A DNA stretch of 64,000 nucleotides from JAJPKK01 sp963781195 (GTDB lineage Bacteria; Pseudomonadota; Alphaproteobacteria; Rhizobiales; Xanthobacteraceae). Every line of letters begins with the position of its first letter. The stretch's first letter is position 1. The stretch lies in assembly GCA_963781195.1 (NCBI GenBank), contig CAWAEZ010000011.1:124001-188000 (forward strand), in the 5' to 3' direction. The notes below the pieces were generated by a model, which was not told the DNA's origin, did not search any database, and worked only from the letters and a program-made list of their open reading frames with translations. The translations under genes and the position numbers were made by a program. This document shows, in pieces, positions 27,206 through 38,155 of this stretch.

Positions 27206-28417
27206 ATGATCGATAGGGCGTTCTTCCGGTCCGGTAATACGCCTACGTTGTTTGCCGCCTTCTTTTATTTCGACATCTCTTTCATGGTCTGGGTGATGCT
27301 CGGACCGCTGGGGCCGCAGATCGCGTCCGACCTCAAGCTCGACAACGCGCAAAAAGGTCTGATGGTGGCGGTGCCGGTGCTCGCCGGCGCGGTGATCCGG
27401 GTCATCCTCGGCGTGATGGTCGATCATCTCAAGCCGCGGCGCACCGGCATCATCGCCCAGGTGATCGTGCTCGCCGGCATCTTCGCGATCTGGATGATCG
27501 GCATCCATAGTTTTGCCGGCGTATTGCTCGCCGGCTTGGTGCTCGGCGTTGCCGGCGCCTCGTTTGCGGTGGCATTGCCGCTCGCTTCGCGGTGGTATCC
27601 GCCGGAGCATCAGGGCACGGCGCTCGGCATTGCCGGCGCCGGCAATTCGGGCACCGTGCTCGCGGCGCTGTTCGCACCGAGCCTCGCCGCGGCGTTCGGC
27701 TGGATCAACGTGTTCGGCCTCGCCCTCATCCCGCTGTTCGTCGCCTTCATCGTCTATGTCCTCTATGCCAAGGACAGCCCGGCCGCGCCGCCGCCCAAGG
27801 GATGGACAGAGTATCTCACCGTCCTGCGCGACGGCGACGCCTGGTGGTTCATGTTCTTCTATTCGGTGACGTTCGGCGGCTTCGTCGGTCTCGCCTCCTC
27901 GCTCACCATCTATTTCAACGTCGATTACGGGCTCAATCCCATTACGGCCGGGTATTTTACCGCAGCCTGCGTGTTCGCAGGATCGCTGGTGCGTCCGATC
28001 GGCGGCGCCATTGCCGATCGCTTCGGCGGCATCCGGGCCCTGACCATCATGTACATCGCCGCGGCGGTGGCGCTCACCGTCGTGAGCTTCCATCTTCCGA
28101 TGGCGTGGATGGCGCTGACCGCCTTCGTGGTCGGCATGCTTGCGCTGGGGATGGGCAACGGCGCCGTTTTCCAACTGGTGCCGCAGCGGTTCCGCTCGGA
28201 GATCGGCGTCATGACCGGGCTCGTCGGCATGACGGGAGGCGTCGGCGGTTTCTATCTCGCCTCGAGCCTCGGCTACTCCAAGCAGTTCACTGGGAGCTAT
28301 CAGGCGGGCCTGCTGGTGTTTGCCGCATTGGCGGTCCTGGCGCTGGTCGGGCTCACCAGCGTCAAGACCCGTTGGCGAACCACCTGGGGGGCCAAGCTGG
28401 CAGCGGCGCGCATTTAG
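27206..28417 (+). CDS. NarK/NasA-type nitrate/nitrite transporter (MFS)
   Basis: A 403-residue major-facilitator transporter with about twelve hydrophobic segments. The nitrate/nitrite porter signatures are present in altered form: GVAGASFAVALPLASRWYPP in the TM5 region and GMLALGMGNGAVFQLVPQRF in the TM11 region, each with Gly-rich nitrate-signature character. It starts the plus-strand nitrate operon; the nitrate reductase begins 9 bases after its stop. Start chosen at ATG 27206 because GAGGA lies about 10 bases upstream; the longer frame runs across the promoter region. Confidence 0.92.
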   Translation: MIDRAFFRSGNTPTLFAAFFYFDISFMVWVMLGPLGPQIASDLKLDNAQKGLMVAVPVLAGAVIRVILGVMVDHLKPRRTGIIAQVIVLAGIFAIWMIGIHSFAGVLLAGLVLGVAGASFAVALPLASRWYPPEHQGTALGIAGAGNSGTVLAALFAPSLAAAFGWINVFGLALIPLFVAFIVYVLYAKDSPAAPPPKGWTEYLTVLRDGDAWWFMFFYSVTFGGFVGLASSLTIYFNVDYGLNPITAGYFTAACVFAGSLVRPIGGAIADRFGGIRALTIMYIAAAVALTVVSFHLPMAWMALTAFVVGMLALGMGNGAVFQLVPQRFRSEIGVMTGLVGMTGGVGGFYLASSLGYSKQFTGSYQAGLLVFAALAVLALVGLTSVKTRWRTTWGAKLAAARI

Positions 28418-28425
28418 GGAAACGT

Positions 28426-30561
<2,136 letters not shown>

Positions 30562-30563
30562 GC

Positions 30564-32150
30564 ATGGCGAAGACGAAGCTCGTCGTGGTCGGCAACGGAA
30601 TGGCGGGTGCCCGCGCCGTCGAGGAGGTGATCGCGCGCGCCGGCGACCGGTTCGAGATCGTGATGTTCGGCGCCGAACCCTATGGCAATTACAATCGCAT
30701 CCTGCTGTCCGGTCTGCTGAGCGGCGCCCAGGAGGCGGCCGAGATTTTCATCCATCCGCTGGACTGGTATGCCCGCAACAATGTGCGGCTTCACGCCGGC
30801 GTAACCGTGGACGACATCGACCGCGCCGCCAAGGTGGTCTCGGGCAACGGCGCGCGCGAGCCCTATGACAAGCTGCTGATCGCCACCGGCAGCCGCGCCT
30901 TCATTCCGCCGATGGCCGGCGCGAACGGCGCGGACGGCAGGATCAAGCCGGGCGTGTTCGGTTTTCGTACCATCGACGATTGTGGGGCGATCATCGCCAA
31001 GGCAGCGAACAGCCGCCGGGCGGCGGTGATCGGCGGTGGATTGTTGGGGCTCGAAGCCGCCCGTGGGCTCCTCAACCACGGCTGCGAGGTTCACGTCGTC
31101 CACCTTGCCGGGCATCTGATGGAAACGCAGCTCGATCCCGTCGGCGGCGCGATCCTGAAGTCGACCATCGAAGCGATGGGCGTGAAGGTCCATCTCGGCA
31201 AGCTCACCAGTGCTGTGCTCGGCGATGAAGCGGTCGAAGGGCTCGCGTTCAAGGATGGCAGCTCGCTGGACTGCGACATGGTGGTGGTCGCGGCCGGCAT
31301 CCGGCCCAATGCCGAGCTCGCCGCGCGATCCGGCCTCGAGGTGAAACGCGCCATCGTGGTCGACGACAGCATGTGCACGGCGTCCGATCCCGACGTCTAT
31401 GCGGTGGGCGAATGTGCGGAGCATCGCGGCCGCGTCTACGGCCTGGTGGCGCCGCTGTGGGAGCAGGCCAAGGTGTTCGCCGACCGCATCACCGGACACG
31501 ATCCGGAGGCCGCCTATGCCGGGTCCCGGCTCGCCACCAAGCTCAAGGTCATGGGCGTCGAGCTGGCGTCGATGGGGATCACCGAGGCCGCCGACGAGCG
31601 CGACGAGGTCATCCAATACACCGAGGCGAAGAAGGGCACCTACAAGAAGCTGATCGTGCGCGACGGCCGGCTGGTCGGCGGCATCCTGATGGGCGACATC
31701 AGCAAGGCCGCCTACCTGATGCAGTGCTTCGATCGCGACGCGCCGCTGCCCGAGGAGCGGGCGTCGCTGCTGTTCGAATTTGCCGGACCGACCCGCAAGC
31801 TCGCGCCGCAGGAGATGCCCGCCGACATGCAGGTGTGCAACTGCAACGGCGTTTCCAAGGGCACGATCGCCGGCGTATTCGCGGACGGCCTGCAGGATGC
31901 CGCCGCGGTGATGAATGCGACGCGCGCCGGCAAGGGCTGCGGATCGTGCAAAGGCCTCGTCACGGAAATCGTCGCCTGGCTTGCGTCCTCCGCGCTGGAG
32001 CAACCGTCCGAGGTCGCCGCCGCGCGAATTCCGGCTTCTTTGCCATCCGATATCCCCACGGTCGCGGGCGCCGACACCGGGCGTCCCACATTTCCTGTGG
32101 CGGGGAGCTCTTATCCTGGGGCCGCGCATCGCCTTGGTGGGGGCGCCTGA
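30564..32150 (+). CDS. NirB/NasC-like FAD-NAD(P) reductase with BFD-type [2Fe-2S] domain
   Basis: A 528-residue flavoprotein matching the N-terminal half of NirB. It has FAD-binding GNGMAGARAVEE at the start, NAD(P)-binding GGGLLGLEAARGL near 155, an FAD-closing DVYAVGECAEH near 280, and a BFD [2Fe-2S] domain with CNC near 425 and CGSC near 459. It could feed electrons to the nitrate reductase (as NasC does) or to a nitrite reductase. After residue ~478 the sequence becomes Ala/Pro-rich and the protein stops. The ferredoxin-like half that should follow in NirB is absent. Start ATG 30564 has GGGGCGGAG upstream; GTG 30558 overlaps the previous stop. Confidence 0.85.
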   Translation: MAKTKLVVVGNGMAGARAVEEVIARAGDRFEIVMFGAEPYGNYNRILLSGLLSGAQEAAEIFIHPLDWYARNNVRLHAGVTVDDIDRAAKVVSGNGAREPYDKLLIATGSRAFIPPMAGANGADGRIKPGVFGFRTIDDCGAIIAKAANSRRAAVIGGGLLGLEAARGLLNHGCEVHVVHLAGHLMETQLDPVGGAILKSTIEAMGVKVHLGKLTSAVLGDEAVEGLAFKDGSSLDCDMVVVAAGIRPNAELAARSGLEVKRAIVVDDSMCTASDPDVYAVGECAEHRGRVYGLVAPLWEQAKVFADRITGHDPEAAYAGSRLATKLKVMGVELASMGITEAADERDEVIQYTEAKKGTYKKLIVRDGRLVGGILMGDISKAAYLMQCFDRDAPLPEERASLLFEFAGPTRKLAPQEMPADMQVCNCNGVSKGTIAGVFADGLQDAAAVMNATRAGKGCGSCKGLVTEIVAWLASSALEQPSEVAAARIPASLPSDIPTVAGADTGRPTFPVAGSSYPGAAHRLGGGA

Positions 32151-32745
32151 GGACGGGCGGATCGGCGCCGCATCGCCGCCTCTGCCGGCGTCCGCAACGT
32201 CCGCGCGAGGGACATTACGGACCTGCGTCGGGACGACGGCGTGTCGTTTCGGGCAGGGCGACAGCATGGCGCTCACCGCCGCGATCGAGGACCGGTGGAA
32301 GGGTGACGACGCCCGCGATCTGACCTTCGCCATCGCCGGTTGCCCGCGCAACTGCCCGGAAGCGCTGACCAGCGAAGTGGGCGCGATCGCCATCGGCGGT
32401 GGGAACTGGGATATCCATGTGGGCGGCATCGTGGGGCCGATGCCATGCAGGGGCGAGGTTCTCCGGACCGTCGGCGACGAAGAGGGGGTGCTGCGCGCCG
32501 TCGCGCGTTTCGTCGCCCTCTATCGCCGGGAGGCTGGACGGGACGAAACCGCGGCTGTCTTCGTGGCCCGCCGCGGCATCGCCCGGATTCGCGCCGAGGT
32601 GGGGGAAGCGGGGGACGGCGAGATCGAGGACGTCGGGGATCGTGCCGACATCGCCGCCCCATTTGCCGCCACACTTGCCGCCCCATTTGCCGCAACTTCA
32701 CCAGGAGGCATTGCGCCTTCGCAGCCGATGACGCCGGGCGGCTGA
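32137..32745 (+). CDS. truncated siroheme/[4Fe-4S] domain of NirB type (possible frameshifted or eroded tail)
   Basis: A 202-residue frame holding the C-terminal nitrite/sulfite reductase domain. RTCVGTTACRFGQGDS and GCPRNCPEALTSEVGAIAI supply the four cysteines for [4Fe-4S]/siroheme, followed by WDIHVGGIVGP and ARFVALYRREA. It is in the +1 frame relative to the preceding reductase, overlapping it by 14 bases at GTG 32137. The ferredoxin-like substrate half-domain that normally precedes RTCVG (roughly 80 residues) is missing in every frame. So this is a deleted and frameshifted NirB end or a stand-alone mini-domain. The tail contains repeated LAAPFAATSP-like residues. No nirD follows. Catalytic activity is doubtful. 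Confidence 0.6.
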   Translation: MGAPEDGRIGAASPPLPASATSARGTLRTCVGTTACRFGQGDSMALTAAIEDRWKGDDARDLTFAIAGCPRNCPEALTSEVGAIAIGGGNWDIHVGGIVGPMPCRGEVLRTVGDEEGVLRAVARFVALYRREAGRDETAAVFVARRGIARIRAEVGEAGDGEIEDVGDRADIAAPFAATLAAPFAATSPGGIAPSQPMTPGG

Positions 32746-32864
32746 CCGTTGCCGGTCGAGAACGAGGGTCGGTCCTCAAGCGCGCGAGCAGGGCGAGATT
32801 TTGACTCCGTCGCGTGTTCCTTCCCATACTCGTTTCCCGTGACGAGCTCCGGAGCCATCCCGCC

Positions 32865-35207
32865 ATGACGACGCGATATTTCGGCGCGCCCATCAAGCGC
32901 AACGAGGATCCGCGGCTGCTGCGCGGGCGGGCGCTGTTCGTGGACGACGTCACGCTGCCCCACATGATGCATGTGGCGTTCCTGCGCAGCGCGGTGGCGC
33001 ACGGGCGCGTCCGCAGCATCGACGCCGCCGTCGCGCGAAGGCGTCCGGGCGTCATCGCGGTCTATACCGCGGCCGACCTCGGCGACTACTGGAAGCCGGG
33101 GCCGCTGCTGGTGCCGCCGCCGCCGATCCCGGGCATCACCTTCAACCTGCGCACCCACGTGCCGCTCGCCAAGGACAAGGTCCGCCATGTCGGTGAGCCG
33201 CTGGCGATGGTCGTCGCCGAAAGCCGCTATATCGCGGAGGATGCGCTCTCCGACATCGTCGTCGACATCGAGCCGCTGCCGGCGGTGGTCGATCTCGAAA
33301 AGGCGCTCGCGCCCGGTGCCGCGCTGGTCCATGACGACCTCGGCACCAACGTCTCGGCCCATGTCCGCCAGACCAAGGGCGACTATGCGGCGGCGCTCGC
33401 CCGCGCCGATCACGTGATCCGGCGCCGGTTCCTGTACGACCGCGGCGCCTCCTCGCCGATCGAGACGCGCGGCATCGTCGCCTCGTGGGATGCCCGGGCC
33501 GACCACCTCACGGTGTGGGACACCACCCAGGCGCCGGTGTTCCTGCGCGGCGGCCTGGCCGGATTGCTCGGCCTGAGCGAGCGCCAGGTGCGGGTGATCG
33601 CGCCGTTCGTCGGCGGCGGCTTCGGCCCCAAGATCATGCTGTTCTATCCCGAGGAGGTGCTGCTGCCGTGGGCGGCGATGCGGCTCGGCCGGCCAATCAA
33701 GTGGATCGAGGACCGCCGGGAGCACTTCTTCGCCACCACCCACGAGCGCGGGCAGGTCCACGATGCCGAGATCGCGCTCGGGCGCGACGGCCGCATCCTC
33801 GGCGTCAAGGACGTGTTCCTCCACGACGGCGGCGCCTACGATCCTTATGGCCTCACCGTGCCGATCAACAGCCAGTGCACCCTGCTCGGACCCTACGTGG
33901 TGCCGAACTACGACAGCACCTTCACCGCCGTGTTCACCAACAAGCCGATCGTGACGCCGTATCGCGGTGCCGGGCGCCAGCACGGCGTGTTCGTGATCGA
34001 GCGCCTGCTCGATCTCGCCGCGCGCGACCTCGGCCTCGACCGCGCCGAGATCCGACGGCGTAATTTCATCCCGGCGGACGCCTTTCCCTACGACAACGAG
34101 CTCATCTACCAGGACTTCACGCGGCTGTCCTACGACAGCGGCAACTACGCGCCGATCCTGGAACGGGCGCTGGAGCTCGTCGGCTATGACCGCTTCCTCA
34201 GCGAGGAGCAGCCGCGCCTCGCGGCGCAGGGACGCCGCACCGGCATCGGCATCGCCTGCTACGTGGAAGGCACCGGCATCGGCCCCTACGAGGGCGCCAA
34301 GATCCAGGTGCAGGCGAGCGGCAAGGTCAGCGTGCTGACCGGCATCGGCACCCAGGGGCAGGGGCATTTCACGAGCTTCGCCCAGATCGCCGCCGACCAG
34401 GTCGGCGTCGATGTGCGGGACATCGACGTCGTCACCGGCGACACCGACCAGTTCTACTGGGGGGCCGGCACCTTCGCGAGCCGCGGCGCGGTGGTGGCGG
34501 GAACGGCGGTCCACGAGGCCGGCCGCGCCGTACGCGAGAAGATCCTGCGGCTCGCGGCCGAGCACTTCGAGTGTGCAGAGGAGGACCTCGAGATCGCCGA
34601 CGGCCGGGTCTCCATCGCCGGGGTGCCGGGAAAATCGGTCCGGCTCGGCGAACTCGCCGTGATGGCGAACCCGATGCGCGGCGCGGTGCGTCCCGGCGCC
34701 GAGCCCGGCCTGGAATCGACCAAGTATTTCGGTCCGCCCATGGGCGCCACCGCGAGCGGGGTCCACGCCATGATCATCGAGGTGGACCCGGAGACGCTTG
34801 CCGTCGAGATCCGCAAATATGTCGTCGTCCACGACTGCGGGACCGTGATCAACCCCCTGATCCTCGCCGGACAGATCCAGGGCGGGGTGGCGCAGGGCAT
34901 CGGCAACGCCTTCTTCGAAAAGCTGGTGTTCGACGACGAGGGCCAGCTTCTCAACGCGTCGCTCGCCGACTACCTGCTGCCGTCCTCGACCGATGTCCCG
35001 GCGGTGGAGTTGGCTCACACCGTGACCAAGTCGCCGCTCAATCCGCTCGGCATCAAGGGCGCCGGGGAGGCGGGCGCCATCCCCGTCGGTGCGCTCTATG
35101 CCCAGGCGATCGAGGATGCGCTGGGCCTGGCCGCCGGCGGCACCGAGATCCTGGAGATCCCGCTGAGCCCGGCGCGGCTGTGGGAGTTGGTGTCGAAGGC
35201 GGGGTGA
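32865..35207 (+). CDS. xanthine dehydrogenase-family molybdenum-binding (large) subunit
   Basis: A 780-residue molybdenum hydroxylase large subunit (CoxL/aldehyde oxidase type) acting on aromatic heterocycles, aldehydes or CO. N-terminal a/b-hammerhead: YFGAPIKRNEDPRLLRGRA, then HVAFLRSAVAHGRV. Mo-binding motifs: GGGFGPKIMLFYPEE, TPYRGAGRQHGVFVIERL, TGIGTQGQGHFTSFAQIA, and the catalytic-Glu region GIKGAGEAGAIPVG near the end. The CoxL loop AYRCSFR is absent, so it is not a classic CO dehydrogenase. The medium FAD and small [2Fe-2S] subunit genes are not adjacent, making it an orphan. Start at ATG 32865 gives the standard N terminus. Confidence 0.9.
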   Translation: MTTRYFGAPIKRNEDPRLLRGRALFVDDVTLPHMMHVAFLRSAVAHGRVRSIDAAVARRRPGVIAVYTAADLGDYWKPGPLLVPPPPIPGITFNLRTHVPLAKDKVRHVGEPLAMVVAESRYIAEDALSDIVVDIEPLPAVVDLEKALAPGAALVHDDLGTNVSAHVRQTKGDYAAALARADHVIRRRFLYDRGASSPIETRGIVASWDARADHLTVWDTTQAPVFLRGGLAGLLGLSERQVRVIAPFVGGGFGPKIMLFYPEEVLLPWAAMRLGRPIKWIEDRREHFFATTHERGQVHDAEIALGRDGRILGVKDVFLHDGGAYDPYGLTVPINSQCTLLGPYVVPNYDSTFTAVFTNKPIVTPYRGAGRQHGVFVIERLLDLAARDLGLDRAEIRRRNFIPADAFPYDNELIYQDFTRLSYDSGNYAPILERALELVGYDRFLSEEQPRLAAQGRRTGIGIACYVEGTGIGPYEGAKIQVQASGKVSVLTGIGTQGQGHFTSFAQIAADQVGVDVRDIDVVTGDTDQFYWGAGTFASRGAVVAGTAVHEAGRAVREKILRLAAEHFECAEEDLEIADGRVSIAGVPGKSVRLGELAVMANPMRGAVRPGAEPGLESTKYFGPPMGATASGVHAMIIEVDPETLAVEIRKYVVVHDCGTVINPLILAGQIQGGVAQGIGNAFFEKLVFDDEGQLLNASLADYLLPSSTDVPAVELAHTVTKSPLNPLGIKGAGEAGAIPVGALYAQAIEDALGLAAGGTEILEIPLSPARLWELVSKAG

Positions 35208-35291
35208 CGGACGCGTGCAGCGAAGTCCGTGCAGCAGGAAATCGCGCGCCGGGGCGCGTGGATCACGCCGCGGCGGTGATCCCGGGCCCGG

Positions 35292-36137
35292 TCAGCGCGA
35301 GGCCATGGCCTCTTGCAGACGATCGGCGAACAGCGCGATCGTCCTCGCATAGACCTTCGCCTTGTTCCATTCGAGGATGACGTTGAAATTGGCGCTGCCT
35401 TCGTCCCACGGCTCGCCGGCCTGCCAGCCCTTGTTCTTGAGATAGTTCGCCGTGGAGGCGAGCGCGTCCGGGGCGCTGTGGATCAGGTCGCGCTTGCCGT
35501 TGCCGTCGAAATCGACCGCAAACTGGAAATAGGACGACGGCAGGAACTGGGTCTGCCCGATTTCTCCGGCCCACTCGCCGCGCAGTTCCGCCGGGGCCAT
35601 GTCGCCGCGGTCGATGATGCGCAGGGTGTCGAACAGTTCGGCGCGAAATTTGTCGGACCGCCGGCAGTCGTGGGCGAGCGTCGCCACCGAGCGCACGATC
35701 GAGAACTTGCCCTGCTGGTTGACGCCGAAGTCGGTTTCCAGGCCCCAGATGGCGACCAGAATGGGCGCCGGGACGCCGAACTGCTGCTCGATCCGGTCGA
35801 ACATCGCCGCGTTCTTCGCCATCAGGGTCGGGCCCTTGCGCATGCGGTCCGCCGAGATCATGCGGCCGGAAAACTGCTCGAAGGTCTGGGTGAAGACCTT
35901 CTGGCTGCGGTCGCGGGTCAGCGTCGCAGGGTCTTCGGTGACGCCGTCGAGCGCCGCCGCGATGACTTTCTGCGAAATCCCCTGGCCCGCCGCTTCGCCT
36001 TTGAAATCGGTGAGCCAGGCGTCGAAATCGCCGCCGCAGGCGGCGACGCCAGGGCTCGTCATCGCACTGCAGAACAGCGCAAGTACGGTCAGGAATGTGG
36101 CCGGCGTTCCCTTTGATGTCACGTTTCTATCCCTCAT
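35292..36137 (-). CDS. lytic murein transglycosylase (MltB-like, exported)
   Basis: A 281-residue periplasmic enzyme cleaving peptidoglycan between MurNAc and GlcNAc to 1,6-anhydro products. Signal peptide ends near ...MTSPGVAA. The MltB-type catalytic Glu134 lies in IWGLETDFG, followed by VATLAHDCRRSDKF, GEWAGEIGQTQFLPSSYFQF and NGKRDLIHSAPDALASTANYL, all diagnostic. The C terminus lacks an added peptidoglycan-binding domain. Start at ATG 36137 follows AGGAT; a longer frame to 36305 overlaps the divergent promoter area. Convergent with the Mo-hydroxylase gene. Confidence 0.92.
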   Translation of the reverse strand: MRDRNVTSKGTPATFLTVLALFCSAMTSPGVAACGGDFDAWLTDFKGEAAGQGISQKVIAAALDGVTEDPATLTRDRSQKVFTQTFEQFSGRMISADRMRKGPTLMAKNAAMFDRIEQQFGVPAPILVAIWGLETDFGVNQQGKFSIVRSVATLAHDCRRSDKFRAELFDTLRIIDRGDMAPAELRGEWAGEIGQTQFLPSSYFQFAVDFDGNGKRDLIHSAPDALASTANYLKNKGWQAGEPWDEGSANFNVILEWNKAKVYARTIALFADRLQEAMASR

Positions 36138-36363
36138 GGCATCCTGCGACCGGCAGGCAGTCTCGACGGCGATCCCGTTCGGTCGGCGCAGGCAATTTGC
36201 TTTGGACGCAGCGACCGCAACGGGCTGAACTTCAGTTGGTAGGCGCCAAATCTCCGGCGCGACGGTAGTATGAAACCACCAGAGGCTCCGGAGGGAGCCG
36301 GCCACGCCAAGCAGAGCGCAGGCCGGCCTCGCAACGACACAAACCTGTCATTTGGGGGAAATT

Positions 36364-38100
36364 ATGAATCCGCGCCCGATGTCTGACCAGGTTTGCGACA
36401 TTGTCTTGAAGGGCGGAATCACCAGCGGGGTGGTCTACCCTCTGGCCCTCACTTCGCTCGCCGCGAAATACCGGTTTTCGTGCATCGGCGGGACTTCGGC
36501 CGGTGCGATCGCGGCGGCGGCCGCCGCCGCTGCCGAATATGGCCGCCAGACCGGGCGCGGGGGCTTCGACCGGCTGTCTCAAATTCCCCGGGAGATCGGG
36601 CCGCATCTGCTGGACCTGTTCCAGCCGACCCCGGCCTTGAAGCCGGCCTACCAAATCTTCCTCGCCGTTTTGAGGGGAAAGACCTGGTCTGCGAGACTGC
36701 TGTCGGGCCTGGGGGCGGCGATCAGCGGCTACCGCGGGGTGGCGGCGGCCGGTCTTTCCGTGGGAATCGTCGTCATGGCCGGGGCCTTGCTTCGGGGCAG
36801 CGCCGCCGCATTCTTTCTCGGGCTCGTGCTGGCGGCGCTCGGCCTTCTCGGCGCGCTGGCGTGGCGCCTCGCCACGGCGGTGGGGTCGGAACTCGGCGCG
36901 AATGATTACGGGCTCTGCCCCGGACTGAAACAGCCATACGCCACCGCCGAGGCCTTCACGGACTGGCTTGCACGCCTGATCGACGAGGCGGCGGGGCGCG
37001 AAGGGGACACCATCCGCCCGCTGACCTTCGGAGACCTCGCGAACCTGCCCGACGGCAAGCCGCCGATCCAGCTCGCGATGATGACGACGAGCCTGATGGA
37101 GCAGCGCCCTTACACGCTGCCGATGACCAATCATCAGTTCGTCTTCGAAAAGAGCGAATGGGACAAGCTGTTCCCCGCCCGCATCATGAGTTTCCTGATG
37201 CGGCAATGCCCACGGGTCGTGGCGTCGCAGGGAGAGCGGGGCGAATTCTACCGCTTCCCCGACGCGGACCGGTTGCCGCTCGTGGTGGCCGCCCGGATGA
37301 GCCTCAGCTTTCCGGGCCTGATCTGTGCCGTCCCGCTATGGCGTCGCGACTTCACGCTGCGGGACGAGGCCGAGCAGAACACGCTCCGGCGCTGTCTCTT
37401 CAGCGATGGCGGCCTGTCGAGCAATTTCCCCATTCATTTCTTCGACCATCTGCTGCCGAACCGGCCGACCTTTGCGATTTCGCTCGATGAATTCGATCCC
37501 AGGCGAAATCTCGACAACGACCGCGTCTGGCTGCCGCCGGCGGCGGCGCCCGGCAGCGGAAGCCAGCTGCCGATCCGGTCGTTCGAAGGACTCGGTGGAT
37601 TTTTGATGCGGCTTTTCGATTCGGCGAAGAACTGGCAGGACAATCTGCAGAGCGTGCTGCCCGGCTATCGCGAGCGCATCGTCCATGTCGTCCTCAAGCC
37701 GGATGAGGGCGGGCTCAACCTGACGATGGCCGAGCCCGCCATCAGGAATCTCGTCGGGTACGGCGCGGAGGCCGGCACCGAGCTTTGCACCGCGTTCGAG
37801 CTCGATGCGCACCGGTGGCGGCGCTTTCTGGTGGCCATGGCGCGAATGGAAGAGACGCTCGACGAGGTCGCCATGGCCTTTGAAGGTGCCCCCGACGGGC
37901 AGCACACATTCGCAGATTTTCTGGCCCGCTACCCGCAAGTGGCGGCGCACTACGCGCAGACGCCCGAAATCCTCGAGGTCATGCTGGCCCGCGCGCGGGC
38001 GCTCGCCGCGCTCGGCGCCGAATGGCGGGCGCAGCCCACCATCCGCGACGGGACCATCCCGCAGCCGGCGACCAATCTGCGGGTGACGCCGAAGCCCTGA
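36364..38100 (+). CDS. patatin-like phospholipase with internal membrane segment
   Basis: A 578-residue patatin-domain protein. The nucleophile elbow is GGTSAGAIA with Ser45, and the dyad Asp lies in FSDGGLSSNFP near residue 348. The oxyanion loop LKGGITSGVVYPLAL is at 15-29. A hydrophobic insert at ~125-170 (VAAAGLSVGIVVMAGALL and FFLGLVLAALGLLGALAW) forms two membrane helices between the elbow and the Asp, an unusual place. Start at ATG 36364 with GGGGGA just upstream; a TTG at 36352 is possible. The family hydrolyses acyl lipids; substrate unknown. Confidence 0.87.
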   Translation: MNPRPMSDQVCDIVLKGGITSGVVYPLALTSLAAKYRFSCIGGTSAGAIAAAAAAAAEYGRQTGRGGFDRLSQIPREIGPHLLDLFQPTPALKPAYQIFLAVLRGKTWSARLLSGLGAAISGYRGVAAAGLSVGIVVMAGALLRGSAAAFFLGLVLAALGLLGALAWRLATAVGSELGANDYGLCPGLKQPYATAEAFTDWLARLIDEAAGREGDTIRPLTFGDLANLPDGKPPIQLAMMTTSLMEQRPYTLPMTNHQFVFEKSEWDKLFPARIMSFLMRQCPRVVASQGERGEFYRFPDADRLPLVVAARMSLSFPGLICAVPLWRRDFTLRDEAEQNTLRRCLFSDGGLSSNFPIHFFDHLLPNRPTFAISLDEFDPRRNLDNDRVWLPPAAAPGSGSQLPIRSFEGLGGFLMRLFDSAKNWQDNLQSVLPGYRERIVHVVLKPDEGGLNLTMAEPAIRNLVGYGAEAGTELCTAFELDAHRWRRFLVAMARMEETLDEVAMAFEGAPDGQHTFADFLARYPQVAAHYAQTPEILEVMLARARALAALGAEWRAQPTIRDGTIPQPATNLRVTPKP

Positions 38101-38155
38101 ACCAACGCCACCGCTCGCCGCGGAACGGCGCACTCGGCCGAACGCCGTTACCCCG

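Noticed and set aside
32520..35018. 832-residue open frame on the minus strand
   Set aside because: Antisense to the molybdenum hydroxylase gene, which has all family motifs; the antisense translation has none.
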